Shown here piece by piece: positions 20,698 through 32,400 of a DNA stretch of 49,684 nucleotides (position 1 is the stretch's first letter; every line of letters begins with the position of its first letter). Origin of the DNA: Gnetum montanum (lineage: Eukaryota; Streptophyta; Gnetopsida; Gnetales; Gnetaceae); the NCBI GenBank assembly GCA_015680685.1, contig MNCI01025282.1:367020-416703 (forward strand), read 5' to 3'. A program made the translations under genes and the position numbers. Under the pieces are notes generated by a model. The model worked only from the letters and a program-made list of their open reading frames with translations. It was not told where the DNA came from and did not search any database.

Positions 20698-22989
20698 TCA
20701 TTTGCGTTGAGCTCTGTTTTTGGTTTGAAGGAGCTCCGAAGCCTTATTTGATGGAGAGGCGTTTTGAGGCTCAACCGCTTGTGGTTGTGAGAGCTTGTTT
20801 GGACTGTTGATTCTGAAGAAAGGTCTTCTCTTCGTATGGTTGTCAGAACCAGCAGTGGGTAGAAGGTTTACAGCTCTCGTAGCATTACGTTGCTGCGGTT
20901 GAGTGGGGAGTTCCCCTTGCATTATTGAAGCAGGTGGTAGTGGAACTATTGGTGTAAGAGTCGCGGATGGATTCAGAGGATGGTATGCATGTGGTGTGTC
21001 TCTTCCAAGAGAAAGAGTCCTATAATACTCCCGAATTTGGTAATGACGTTGTGGGGTTACGTGACTGACAGAGTCACTTGGAGAAACCAGCTTCTGCACG
21101 TAATAGCCATATGGATCCGGTTGCTAGTAAGGGTATTGTTGCCTAGGCGGTGGCATCCCCCATAACTGTGGGTATTTCCACTGCTGGTGTTGTTCAATAG
21201 GTTGTGGCAGAGTTCCACTTGGATAGTACGTTAAGGGTTGGTGGAACTGCCTTGGGTTACCTTGGGGATAAGGTAATCTTCGGGGTGCTTACTATTTGTT
21301 AAGTCTTAGGTTGAGTGCATACACCCCAGACTCTTGCAGATGTGAGATTATTGGGCAACATCCCTTAGGATGGTCATACTGACATATCTCACATCCACCG
21401 TCATCATCCGTATTGGAATCCACAATCTCATCGGTGATAGTCATTTTTCCCTTACCTTTGTTACATGCATGGTCTAAGTTTCTCCCTTTCTTTTTATTGT
21501 AGTCACTACCTCACTCCTTAGACTCCTCTACAATTTTGAAAATGGTTTCAAATCTACTGTCTAAGGAGTCCCACATTTGATCTACCTTAGTCGACACTTC
21601 GGTTGTCAACTTTTGAAGTAGCAAGGTTTTTCTATTCACCAACTCTTTGAGTGGTGACTCATCATCCTCCTCGCAGAATCTCACTCCCCTCTTTTGGAGA
21701 GAAGGATCGCGGTTATATTCTTCCGCGCTTTCTCTTTTGCGTAGCTCACCTTCTTCCTTAGCTACTTGCTCCAACAATCTATGAACTTCATGGGACCTCA
21801 GCTCAGATAATCTCCTTTGGGCATATGTTCCAAGGGTTCTCCTAATTTCATGTCTTAGCCCATCTACGAGATGGCGGAGTTGATCCCGTTGTGCGTAACC
21901 GTGGCCCAGGCAACGATGTAGAAGTGCATAATATTGGCCCATGGCAGCATCCAAGGGTTCGTGATTACCTTGCTTCCATCCTTGGATCTATTTCTACAAG
22001 TTGGACACTCTAGAGTATGTTTGGTACTTATCGTTAAATAGTTCTAGCGTCGTACTCCACCATCTAATGGATTCTGGTTCTAAGGACTGGTACTAACTTT
22101 CTACTTCCTTTTTGAGTGTCCTTGGGAACAACTTTAACTTTTGCCACTCGTTTTCGATATTCTGCAAGCCACAGGCATCATGAAATGCCTGTAAGTGGTT
22201 CTACGGATCAACGTTGTATCCCCCCTCAAACCGTGGGATATTATTCATGTCTAGTCTCTTGATCCGACTATCTTTCTGGTGCCTTGTAGGTATTCTCACA
22301 GCCTCCGTAATGTCTAACATACTCCGGGTTTCTAGTAGGGGTTCTTCATTGTCATTTTTCTCATGGTGTCTGTGATGTCTACGCGGTTCCCTACTTTCCC
22401 TTCTACCATGCCTTGATTCTCTCGAATGCCCTCATCCTCGCTCTCGACTCTCTTGTCGAGGGTTCTCATTATGCTTGCCCTTATCCTCTCAGTTGGATTC
22501 CTTGTGATTGTATCCTAATGTGGAAGGAGAGGGTGAATGATGCGATGAAGGTGAAGAAGAAGGGGAACCATCGCCATGAAGATGTTTCTTACCTTCCCTT
22601 TGGTGCTTACGGCCCCGATCGTGATGACAATCAGACTGCCTGCCCTTGTCATATGTTTGTGTTCCCTCATTGAACACTTGGTGTTCATGGGGATCAGAAC
22701 CAGGGTTATGAATTGTGGAGTGTAGGTTCTGATACCCCACCTCCTCACCATCGTTAGGAGGGGGAACATCATTCGATGGGGAACTCGTTATAACTGGTTC
22801 ACAATCTCCAATTTCACCTAGGACGTGCGAGACACTGTGGGGCCCTTTACCCTTCAACGATGTATGATAGCTCTCCTGCCACGAGTCCCTTAANGGAATT
22901 GGTAGTTCTTGGTTATGTATGTTGTGCCGCCGACTGTCTCTTGTGTGGTCCCTAGGTGATGAAGTGCTTTTATGAGAAGAAGAAGACAT
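20698..22989 (-). pseudogene. E2 gag and gag-protease linker (Athila-like)
   Basis: Starts MSSSSHKSTSS at 22989. It begins with a hydrophilic Ser/His-rich region with an N at 22894. The retrotransposon Gag core around 22250-21990 contains NNIPRFEGGYNVDP, WQKLKLFPRTL and LELFNDKYQTY. Next comes YYALLHRCLGHGYAQRDQLR and an Arg/Glu-rich helix (open 21954-21511). A CX2CX3HX4C knuckle (CEICQYDHPKGCC, 21393-21355) follows. The remainder (21099-20698) is a Pro/Gln/Asn-rich linker. Stops in the core mostly replace Trp or Gln codons (TGG or CAG to TAG), consistent with transition decay after methylation. Confidence 0.75.
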
Positions 22990-23134
22990 TGTTATCTTGT
23001 CGGTGTGCTATTGACTGTTGTTTAAATTTTCTTCTGATTAATCCTAAGGGTTCGTTTAAGCTTCCCAACGATGTGGATGATTTCCGATGTTCTACTTAGC
23101 ACACAAACAACTTAGTCCCCGACAACGGCACCAA
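22990..23134 (-). other. E2 leader and tRNA-Asp primer binding site
   Basis: The minus strand reads TGGTGCCGTTGTCGGGGA at 23133-23116, one base from the LTR end. This closely matches the complement of the 3' end of plant tRNA-Asp (TGGCGCCGTTGCCGGGGA), the primer used by Athila elements. The 5' leader runs from here to the Gag start at 22989. Confidence 0.8.
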
Positions 23135-23919
23135 TGATGAGTGATGAGGTACCCCTACACTCAACCATACAAATACGAGCATTTTCACGTGCGATCCGAT
23201 TGAATTCCAAGGACTAAGTGCTTACGCACCTTATGGAACACTTAAGGTTAATCAATCGTTGTCTTCCCAAGCTCACTTGTATTTGTCACGGTTGTATGGT
23301 TAAGTGAACTTGAGATACATGATTTTTATATATTTTATCTTTTTATCGCCTATGCTAAGAGGGGAAAGGGTGAAGAAACTAAGTAACTAACTTTCACTAA
23401 CTAAGCTCTAATCATCCTAGTATCCGTTCCCACTTGCCGTTCACACCCTAAACCAATGCAATGCTATTGGGATTACCAAACGCTATTCGTTACTGGGATT
23501 ACCAAGTGTAATGCACGTGCTCGAAGCATTCATATTGAATGCACTTAACTATGAGAGTTGAGGGTTGAGAGAAATTAAATCCTTAAGAAAGCATTTAAAC
23601 ATTTAATAATAATTAAAGTCCTATTTAGCTTAGTCCATATGCTGCAAGGTTTATCAGAAAGTTCATCTTTATTGTCGTACACAATTGTGTGCTTAGGTAC
23701 AGAATTGCTCAAATAAAGATCCGTTCACTTTGAGACTCCTATTGCGGGCACATGGAAATTATTCTAACTCTGGAATGGAAAAACTGCTAGAGTTTGACTA
23801 AGGGTCTAGATCTAGATGGGAAAACAAGGGAAAACCACCTCTTATTTATAGAACTGGCGATAGGTTGCGATATCGCGTACACGATATCGCAAGGGACGAC
23901 ACGATATTGCGTCCCATCA
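23135..23919 (-). repeat. E2 5' LTR
   Basis: TGATGAGTGATGAGG...GTCCCATCA, 785 bp, highly similar to 16339-17154. It is about 31 bp shorter, chiefly because one GATATC-type U3 unit is missing. A near-perfect dyad (GATATCGCGTACACGATATC, 23869-23888) remains. Minus-strand TATA lies near 23850. Confidence 0.8.
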
Positions 23920-24600
23920 ATAAACTTGTGTAAAATTTCCTTTGGAGTAGTGGCAATTCTAAGTTGCATGAGACATTTGCACTTCACACAAAGAAGATGA
24001 TGGAATAGGATTGGTGAATTGTCATAAGCAAGGTATTGTTTTATATGCTAAGTGGATGATTAAATGCTTATTTGGTGATTATTTTATATGCCAAGTGGAT
24101 GGTTAAATGCTTATTTGGTGAGAAGCCTTGCAAGCTTTTTTTGTTCCTAAACACATTCAGAGATGGGTAAGCTAAAATCTAATGATTCCTAGAAAGACAT
24201 TCATTTTTTTAATTGAATCCTTTTTCCAAAAGGCATTACTATATTAGATTCTATTGTCATAAAGCCCATTTGAAAGGCTTGGAGTTTCATCAATGATTTT
24301 TGTAACTTCAATAATATTATTGGTTCTAACTATATGTTTGGTAAAATTTCTCTTTGGTGGCTCTCCATTAATAATGAACCATGAGCTATTAAGCTTCCAA
24401 GCCTTTGCAGTACATGGTGTAAGCTTAATATTTCCTTCCTATCATCTCTTCACATGTATAATCATCAGATTACTTAGTCTAAGTGTTAATGTCTCTATAG
24501 CATTAATGTTTCTAAAAAGTCTACATTTTTTGTGCTAATATTGAACAGCCCACCTTGTTCGACCAAGCAGATCCCAAAAGGATAGGTAGATGAGCAAATG
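23920..24600 (+). mobile_element. LINE ORF2 continuation (3' of E2)
   Basis: Resumes with KLV.NFLWSSGNSKLHE (from about 23925), the NFLWxG block that follows the RT domain in plant L1 ORF2. It goes on with CLFGEKPCKLFL. A 43-bp tandem duplication is present (24035-24077 and 24078-24120). The right edge is a guess: similarity fades around 24540-24600 before the 3' flank of the START-like gene. Confidence 0.6.
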
Positions 24601-24900
24601 ATGCTTAAGGTGCTAACATTAACAGCCACAAAAACAATGTTTTAAGATTGATGTATCTTGCACTCTTTAAAATTTTGTTCTGATTTTTGTCGAACAAGGG
24701 GCAATTCTGCACAATAAATCCCTCAAATCCAGCCTCTTCATAAAAAAAACCAGAGATAGATTCTGAGTTTTGATAAAATACAGAAGTTGCCACTACTAAC
24801 TTGGTATAACTAATATACATCACAAAAATTTGATTAAATTTGGTATATCAGTGGATCTCTTCCAAACATGCAACCTCATTTAGGCTTAAAAATGAGGTAC
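24601..24900 (-). other. Probable 3' UTR/flank of the START-like gene
   Basis: AT-rich stretch just beyond the stop codon on the minus strand. No poly(A) signal of canonical form is obvious; no other feature seen. Confidence 0.3.
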
Positions 24901-25107
24901 TTATAAACTTTTGCTTATATCTCTGGGCATTACACTAATGACTTGACTACGAACAGCAATAAGGTTAACTCTTATTTCCTTGCTAAGTCTGCCTTCAACA
25001 AAACCAACAGGTAACCATATCTTTGGCTGTACATTTACAATATAAGAAAGTATGCTTTGACAGTGCTGTGAATTGGAGAATCTTTTCATTTCTTTGCCTT
25101 TAGTAAG
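24901..25107 (-). CDS. Exon 3 of the START-like gene
   Basis: The acceptor is taken at ACTTGCAG|CTTACT (25108/25107). An alternative TTACAG acceptor 21 bp upstream would add seven in-frame residues (KNLQYLQ). Coding ends at TAA 24903-24901. The last ~14 residues (VISVMPRDISKSL) do not resemble the family, so a splice to a further exon after SQ, where the sequence reads AAGTCATTAG, cannot be excluded. Confidence 0.75.
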   Translation of the reverse strand, partial: LTKGKEMKRFSNSQHCQSILSYIVNVQPKIWLPVGFVEGRLSKEIRVNLIAVRSQVISVMPRDISKSL

Positions 25108-28100
25108 CTGCAAGTATTGAAGATTTTTCTGTAAGTTAAGAATAATGTTGAATAAACATAAAACAATTCAACAAAAAACCTTTGATCAGAAATTCCTACA
25201 GCAAATTTCATGGGCAAAGGGTGAAAAAGCTATGATATATTGCTTTCAAAAAGAAACAGAGAAAAGCATGAACATTTCAAAATCGTAAAAATAAATCTAA
25301 TCAAATATAGAGCATTGCCATTGAAGCTGATATCATGAAAACCATACAGAAAGCTGTGTTATAAAATTTAAATATATGAAATTTTATGATATACTACAGT
25401 TAAAGATCTTAAGCTCTCAAATAAAACAGGTAAGCATTCTTTGATTTACACATTTCCATGTAGCTACATGGCTGCTGACTAGAAATGTAGACGAATATTC
25501 GCTTAGCAGAAAAATATCAAAAGATTGTTGACAGACAAGGACATCGACTCCAAAAAACTGTGTTTCACTTCATAAATAAATCAGTCTTCGCTAAGAAGGT
25601 GTGTCAAGTATTTCAACAAATTGCATATTGCTGGTAATAAGTGATCAACACGGATTCTGCCTAGCTAAAGAAAGGCAAAGTCAAGCAAGCACCTTGTTAC
25701 TCTATCTGTGTGTAGCTTCCAGTTCAGGCAAACGTCTAATTGCATATACGACTTTTCTGCAGCCATGGAGGGAGTACTTGTACTCCATTAATGGATAAAA
25801 CTCAGAACAAAATGCACCCAAAATCAGACGTAGCATTTCATGGGCTCATAATCAAATATAACACGATCATGGCATACATGACTGTCCTAATCCATTAATC
25901 AGGTTACTTCACCTTGATTCACAAGTCAAGTTCCCTAACGTTGTATATTTTTTGAATCATTCATGTTAATTTTATTTATCAGCAAAACATACCTATTCAA
26001 ACCACTTGAGGCTTAGGACAAAGCATTTTTTAGACCTAAAAGCTAACATAAATAGAAAATGGTTCCATATAATATTTTTTTTATAATCATTTCAGCATGT
26101 ATATTTAAGTATATTTTCTTTCCCAGCTAGCATTTAAAACTTAAAACGAGTCTGAAGGTTAAATGCTTGCAATAGAAAACGAGAGCCAACCCAATAACAA
26201 AGGTTATTTGTCTATGCTGCAATCAATCAGACAAATTATATTAAAATAACAATTCAAAAGTCAGCACAAAATGCCACACACAACAGCGCACACTCGAACA
26301 TTCTCACAATCATCAAAACAGAAATTTATATTGAAAAATGAGTCTTTACAGTTTAATTGTCAAACAATGAAGATGATATATGTTAGTGCTGACCCAAAAG
26401 TAGTAATAAAGAGTAAACATGGCTGCTGGCTGTCATGCATGGGCCTTTGGTGTTTGCCTGGATGGCAGGTAATTCACATCACCAGAACCTCGGAACAGTG
26501 AAATGTTTAAACCAATTGTGGGTAACAATAGGGAAAGGATCCATGGATGCATCCAACGGACTCTCACAATTGTTACGGAACCACTATTACAAATGTGTCA
26601 CCATATATAAGAAAGAAAGGTAGCCTTAGGTAACTTTCTTGTGGCCATGGGTTGACACTGGTATGTGCATAACATTGCATCCCTTGCTTCCAAAGACAAG
26701 TGGAAATACATGTACTATGAGTGTAGCATTAGAAAGCTATTACAGCAGTAAGCTCCAGCACTTTGAGTACTATTGAGGCCTCTCCCATGTTGAGCACACA
26801 ATGAACGGCTGTTCTGTCCATGGATAATATTCCTTGCATATTTGCATAGGATAGAATTCAATGTTGGCCTTCCAAACAGCAAAGATAGCAATTTATGGCC
26901 CCCCCTTTCCGGTCCGATAAGTTGTGAAACTCCACTGAGTTGGTTTGCTGCTGCCTACTTATTGAATGACATTCCTTTATATCATTTTCCATCGCAAGAT
27001 AAGCATCACATCATGTCTACGGGCAGGAACAAGTTAATTACCTCTTCCTACTCCTGATATGTCATTATTAGAATATAATAACAGCACAAGCTGGTAGGTC
27101 AATGGTCCTTGTTCACATGCTAAGTTACTCAAACGAAAATGTATTAAAAATCCCTGCATCACAAAATTCCCATATAGAAGGCCCATGCACTATAAAATCG
27201 TTGTTCAAAGAAAGCTTGTATTGCTTGTACTCCATGACCAAGGATACCAAGAGTTTCCTCTTCTCAAACATATAAACAAACAAACAAACAAACAAACAAC
27301 AACCATACAATAATCCCCCAGAACCTGTGGTTCTCCACACCAAGTCTTTCAAAATGGAAAATAAATACACAACCACCACACACATGCAATCAGCATTCTT
27401 CTTTTTCTTGGAACTATTGCTTGAATTCAGATGAGACTCTATTTGCAGTTTTGTATCTTGGTTACCAGGAAATGTTAAATTGGTCTCTACAATGCCAAAT
27501 TGATTACTTCATGTATTTGTGTACGCCTCTATGCATTTATGGATATAGAATATTTTTTCAAAAAATTTCTGTAGGAATTTGGGAAATTACTTACTTCCTC
27601 TAGTATCCACTTCCCTTCAAATATAGTGAAATCTCCTTCAATCATCTTGAAATCAATATCACGACGTATCCGTGTAGAATGAATTTCAAGTTCATTTTCG
27701 AAGACATCTACAATGCCTTTGGCCTTGAATTTTAAGCCAAATGGCAAGCTTTGTTGACCAACCTGCATAATATAGAAACAGACATTCCCAAGCAGGGACA
27801 ATGTTAAGCTTGAAAAATTTTAATATATAAGCTTATAATGATTTAAATGATTTTAAATGAAACCACAAGCAAGTCGGAAATTCATGATAGTGCAACCAAA
27901 ATACAAATATACATTGGTAAAAAAACAGAGCAGACTATTTAACGCTCCATAGCCATGATTTCACTTGGTAATATTGTTGTTGTTTTGAAGTTTTTAGAAT
28001 TCATGTCATGTATGCTTCCTCTGGCTTATATATCTGGCATCTCAAAGAATTCAATAAAAATTCACATTCAGTTTCAGTTTTTCCATTCTACAATATCAAA

Positions 28101-31100
28101 GAAAACTCTTTAGCAGAAAACTTTTTAAAATGATGAAGCATATAAAGTAAATTTTGAAGTAATCGCTCATGGCTCCTATCTAAAATAAGGCAAGCACAGC
28201 ACATTATCCCATTCACAATATGTGGTAAAACATTTTTAAGGAATGCTTCTTTTTAACCTACATGGCCAAATTTCTCTACTCCAAAAATTGCATCCCAGAA
28301 ACTGCATAATTAAGTTTTCTGCTAATTGTGATGTAACAAGGTGTATCTCAAAATAATGATAATGTTTTTTGTTTTTTTTTTCTAAAATTTTCTATTGTTA
28401 TTTTAGTATCCCTAAGAATTATGAGCATCTGCAAACCAAGAAGCCATCCTTTATCACACTTATTAATGATTAATTAGGCATTTTGAATGGGTCAGAACTT
28501 TTAATAATGCTTTTGTGACTGTATTTTAGCTTCTTAAAATTGGATATTTAAATAACTTTCTGCCCTCAGATAGTAGATAATTTACCATCTTAGTGAGTAT
28601 ATCAGGATATCCATAGCTAAATAGTAATAGGCATTCAACACAAGATTATAAATGAGGTATACCAGTCTCTTCCAAAAATTGATGTCGATGAGAGGTGGCT
28701 CAAGTGGTTATCTCATTGTCTGACAAGGATTCACATGCAAGAGCTTACTAGTTCAAGTTACACTTAAGGCACCTTTACATTCTATGTAACTTATACAAAA
28801 GTATCATGTTGATTATATGCCTTGGAGGTACATAGAGTCAAAAAAAGTTTCAGGTACCAGACCCTTCTTCCAAAAAATCATATAGTATGTCCTTCCAAAT
28901 GCTATTTGGAAAATGTTCAAGTTGATCTCATAAGCTCATGAAATAATTCATTCAACCATCTCATAACAGGTAGAAAAATTGTATTTTTAAAAGAATAAAT
29001 TTTTTCCCTTTAATACTTGAACACTAGTTACTAGAAATAATAGGGAAAAAGTAGCATGCAGAAAAAAATTACATTCTCATGCTACCATTTTCTGTTTTGC
29101 ATGCTTGAATTTCTAATATGTTGTGTCAAGTTTACATTTCTGGTAACTATGCATCAGTGTTAGCCCCCACCATTTCATCCAACAATGGTGTTCTCTCTAG
29201 TGAGGTATAAGATGGCAAGTTGTTAAAAGGACTTGATGTGTGACAACTAGATGGCCAAAGGATCTATTGAGTACTCCTAAAAGTATCTCATGTCTTTTTG
29301 CATTCTCTAATGTGAAATGGACATAATTTGGTAAAAATTTTCTTGTGAGTTTTAGGGATGCTGTTGACAGAGCTATCAAGTCCCAATTCATTGTTAGATG
29401 GTCCTTGTCTATGCTTACATTTCCTTCATTGTGAAAACTTGAGAGGTTGGAAAGTTTTGAAATTTGGCACCATGACCAATCCATCATGGTGGTCAATCTT
29501 TGTTGAAACATGATGTCATTTATACATTGTTTATCTTTTTTAGACTTGTGAGTACTTAGAATTTATTCACTATTTCGCTCAAAAATCAGACTTTGGTTCC
29601 TTTGATAATGATCATTTTTGGTTATTAATACCAATATTTTCATGGTTATTTGTTTATGGTCCCCACTGCTTCATATATACAAATACCTTCTACCCTGAAA
29701 AGAAAACAACATGAAAAACAAATTTCAAATTCCTACTTTAGACAATCAAAATTTCTTGTTTTCATGCACTCCTAGGGTCTGCCTATGGTTGTTTAGGTCA
29801 TCTATGTAAGTCAAAAAGAGCTTAGCAGTCAGCTAGAGATTTCAGTTTGGGTGTCTCATTTTAGAGTCATTGATGACTTTTTGAAAAAAAAAAAAAAAAA
29901 AAAACCAAAACAAAGTACTATCTATTGCAAGAAAAAGAACCCTTTATTATGAGTTGAGTCCCACCCTAACTTTCTACATTTCCTAGGATGCAAGACCTAG
30001 CACCAAAAGCCCAAGGATTACATGACTGACACGAACCAACAGCCAATTGTAGCATGGACCCTATTTGATATAGCTCTTAATAAAATTAAACACAAAATTT
30101 TACAGGACAGTATTCAGGTATGTTATTTTATATGGTGTTAAATGTTGGGCTATAAAAAAAGCATGAACAACAAATTAGTGTAGCAAAAATGCAAATGATT
30201 AAATGGATATTGAATGTTACAAAAAGAGCTAAATTGCATAATACAGATATCAGAGGAACAAATGGAGTGACTGATAGTGTAGATAAGTTATAAGAATGGT
30301 GTCTTATATGCTTTGGTCATGTTCAAAGTAGATTGGATAATGAACCTTAATAAGGATTGCCAGATGAAAATTCCAGAAACTTGCCCAAAGGAAGACCAAA
30401 AGGGACATAGAAAGGAACAGTTGAAGATGACATGGAAAAATTGCAGATAAATAATAGAGGCAAATAGCAAAAGATAACTCATGTAGCATATTGTTGGTAT
30501 ACGAACAAGATGATGATGAACAAGAAGTTGTTGAGGCAGAAACCTTGCATCCTTAACCAATAATAATAATCAACTAGTAGAAACACAAAATGAAAAACCT
30601 GTGTGCTAAAAATCATAACTATAACATACTAGAGAACAAAATCCACAATAAACATCATAAGATGCTTCTCATACCATCTGTAACATCATTACCCTAAACA
30701 AAATTCAGTACCCTTGAAAGTCTCTTTAGTCCATTCCCAACGAAATGGAACTGCTCAAGAGTACATCTTTCCAAACATTATGTCTCACTTTGTACCACTC
30801 AAGGGAATAACACCAAAACTTGGAAATTCCAAACCCATAAACGCCACAAGGACGATAAACAAGAACGCTCTACTTTGTGAAGAAGTACAACGAACTATGA
30901 TGACAGCATTAGTGAAACTCTGGTGATATACTCACCAAAATCTCATCAATCTAGGTTTTCTCGGTATCCATGCACAAACACATATTCAAGTTCACCCATA
31001 TAATTCTCCAATAGAAAGGGAGTAGTACATATGTAGGAAGGATGGAGGACCCCAAGTGTTTCATGGCTTCTCAATCATGGTAAGGAAATAAGACAGAGCA

Positions 31101-31894
31101 ACCCTTCATCCTTGCTTACAGTTAAGGTCCTTTTAATGTCATAATCTATATACTTGTCCAACATGGGCTAAGAAGCAAAACCAGAGCCTTCCTCTGGTAT
31201 ACTTGTGCAAAACTGTGCACTAACAGTTGTAACTTACAATGATCATGTCGCTAGGTCAAATTGGTTGCTCAAGCTTGAATTGTGTATACTGAAACACCGT
31301 CATCCATTATGATTCCACGTTTCCATAACCGGTACAATATGATATGAAATTAAGGAACACACACACACAATTTATGACATGGTTGCAGAAATGACCAGAA
31401 TTTCCAATTACCTGCAGAAGTCTAGCACCGTCCTCTCTTTTCTCCAGCAGCTGGCTAACAAGAAGCCCGGGTATGAAGTCCGCTAATTTCTCGTAATCGG
31501 TGAGAACCTTCCAAATCGAGTCAAGGGAGGCCTCAATCAAAATTGAACCCACAATCCTTCTCGAATTCGAATCGAGCTTCTGAACCTGGAGTTTTACGTC
31601 GTCTGCCTTGTCGACAACCCAGTCTTCTTCTTCTTCTTCATCATCTTCAACTTCCCCGTCAATTTCCACAAATTCGTCTCGCACAATAAGAGGTGAGTCA
31701 CCCAGAACAACAGAAGGAGGGGATTCATCAACCGCTCTGCAAATCAATGCCCTTGATTTTACGAATTTACTGGAACCCAAGTCACTGGATACGGACCTTT
31801 GGTTCAACTGATAAAAAGAGGGCAGGAAATGACGAGGTGCTGAAACTTGTGCTGGGGAGGGGGATAAGGGCAGAGAAAAGCTCAAGCATTCCAT
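24901..31894 (-). CDS. Plastid-type START-like (polyketide cyclase/COQ10-family) protein, 3 exons
   Basis: Spliced minus-strand gene. Exons are 31894-31412, 27762-27595 and 25107-24901, all phase 0, giving about 285 residues. Residues 1-60 are Ser/Pro-rich with few acids, like a chloroplast transit peptide. An acidic linker (about 75-95, polyGlu from a GAA/GAG tract) leads to the START-like/SRPBCC domain: RRIVGSILIEASLDSIWKVL (start of the fold), DYEKLADFIPGL, then VGQQSLPFGLKFKAKG and DFKMIEGDFTIFEGKW in exon 2. Exon 3 has LSYIVNVQPKIWLPVGFVEG. Order, length and exon content fit the plant 'polyketide cyclase/dehydrase and lipid transport' family represented by Arabidopsis At4g01650. Such domains bind hydrophobic ligands in a central cavity; the ligand is unknown. 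Introns are 3.65 and 2.49 kb. The reading frame is intact and this is the best-supported host gene here. The C-terminal tail after NLIAVRSQ is less certain. Confidence 0.88.
25108..27594 (-). other. Intron 2 of the START-like gene
   Basis: Bounded by GTAAGT (27594) and TTGCAG (25108). AT-rich with no recognised insertion. (AAAC)6 microsatellite at about 27275-27298. A 9-bp GCTGCTGACT and similar doublets are trivial. No ORF here is credible. Confidence 0.65.
27595..27762 (-). CDS. Exon 2 of the START-like gene
   Basis: 56 codons between ATTATGCAG acceptor and GAA|GTAAGT donor. It encodes the central strands of the fold with the invariant-looking GLKFKAKG and EGDFTIFEGKW blocks. No disruptions. 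Confidence 0.85.
28680..28850 (+). mobile_element. tRNA-derived SINE in intron 1
   Basis: Begins GAGGTGGCTCAAGTGG, an A-box match (TGGCTCAAGTGG), with a B-box-like AGTTCAAGTTA about 45 bp later (near 28751), the spacing of a Pol III internal promoter. A non-tRNA body follows and a short A-rich tail (AAAAAAAG) lies near 28840. No target duplication could be assigned with confidence. Confidence 0.6.
29884..29904 (+). repeat. Poly(A) tract
   Basis: Uninterrupted A run of about 21 bases in intron 1, possibly the tail of a retroposed sequence. Confidence 0.7.
30115..30575 (+). mobile_element. RTE-clade LINE, C-terminal relic (antisense in intron 1)
   Basis: Plus-strand frames give YGVKCWAIKK, then after a frameshift HEQQISVAKMQMIKWILNVT, LHNTDIRGTNGV and CFGHVQSRLDNEP, then LPKGRPKGT.KGTVEDDMEK. 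These match the RTE ORF2 tail pattern (YGxECW...MRMLRW..G.TR...IR...GV...RWFGHV.RR...GRPK.TW). It ends with a short TAA/AAT run (30557-30570), typical of RTE 3' ends. Stops and a frameshift make it inactive. Confidence 0.75.
31412..31894 (-). CDS. Exon 1 of the START-like gene
   Basis: 161 codons from ATG at 31894-31892 (context CGTTCATCC... then ATGGAATGC) to CTTCTGCAG|GTAATT. The in-frame sequence upstream of the ATG has no earlier ATG, supporting this start. Encodes transit-like leader, acidic linker and the start of the START-like fold. Confidence 0.85.
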
Positions 31895-32400
31895 GGATGA
31901 TTCGTCTGTTTGTGCACTCTTGGCATTGCTTAAGCGAATCAAATTTTTTTTATTTAGCAAAAGGGATTATCTGCACTCTCTCTCTCTCTCTGCCTGCAAC
32001 TCACGCGGACCAAAAATGAATTGAAAAGGCGAGAAGGAAGAAGAGCGCCCAGCCGCTGCCGAGGCGGGGAGTTTCGAGCTGCAAAAGTCTGGCTTTGTAT
32101 TATCATGATTCAAATCAATCACTGGTTCAGAAAAGGGCACGTGCTCTTCGTTGAATTGGCAATTACTGTGATATGTGCAGCAGCAGTAGCACCAATACTC
32201 GCTTCGCTGCCTCCAGACTGCTGAGGATTCAAGCATCTTTCAATTGTCTTGTAGCCGCAGACAGAGACAGTAGAGTCAGCTTAGGCTATGGAAGAATGAT
32301 TTCAAAAGTTTACCTGCTTCCAGTGCAGAGCACTGGTCACAGTACTCAACCCATTTTACATATTGCAGTGGAGTGAGTTTGTGATTTGTATCGGTATATG
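31895..32400 (-). promoter_or_regulatory. 5' UTR and promoter of the START-like gene
   Basis: On the minus strand, a (GA)9 tract at 31993-31976 lies about 85 bp before the ATG; GA-rich 5' leaders are common in plant housekeeping genes. A CACGTG G-box (within GAGCACGTGCCC) lies at 32143-32138, about 245 bp upstream of the ATG, a typical site for light-responsive bZIP/bHLH factors. No clear TATA box was seen. Confidence 0.5.

Larger units (their letters stand above)
27763..31411 (-). other. Intron 1 of the START-like gene
   Basis: 3.65 kb, donor CAG|GTAATT (31411) and acceptor TATGCAG. It hosts a SINE (28680-28850), a poly(A) run (29884-29904) and an RTE LINE relic (30115-30575), all on the + strand and so antisense to the gene. 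The rest shows no recognisable feature. Confidence 0.7.
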
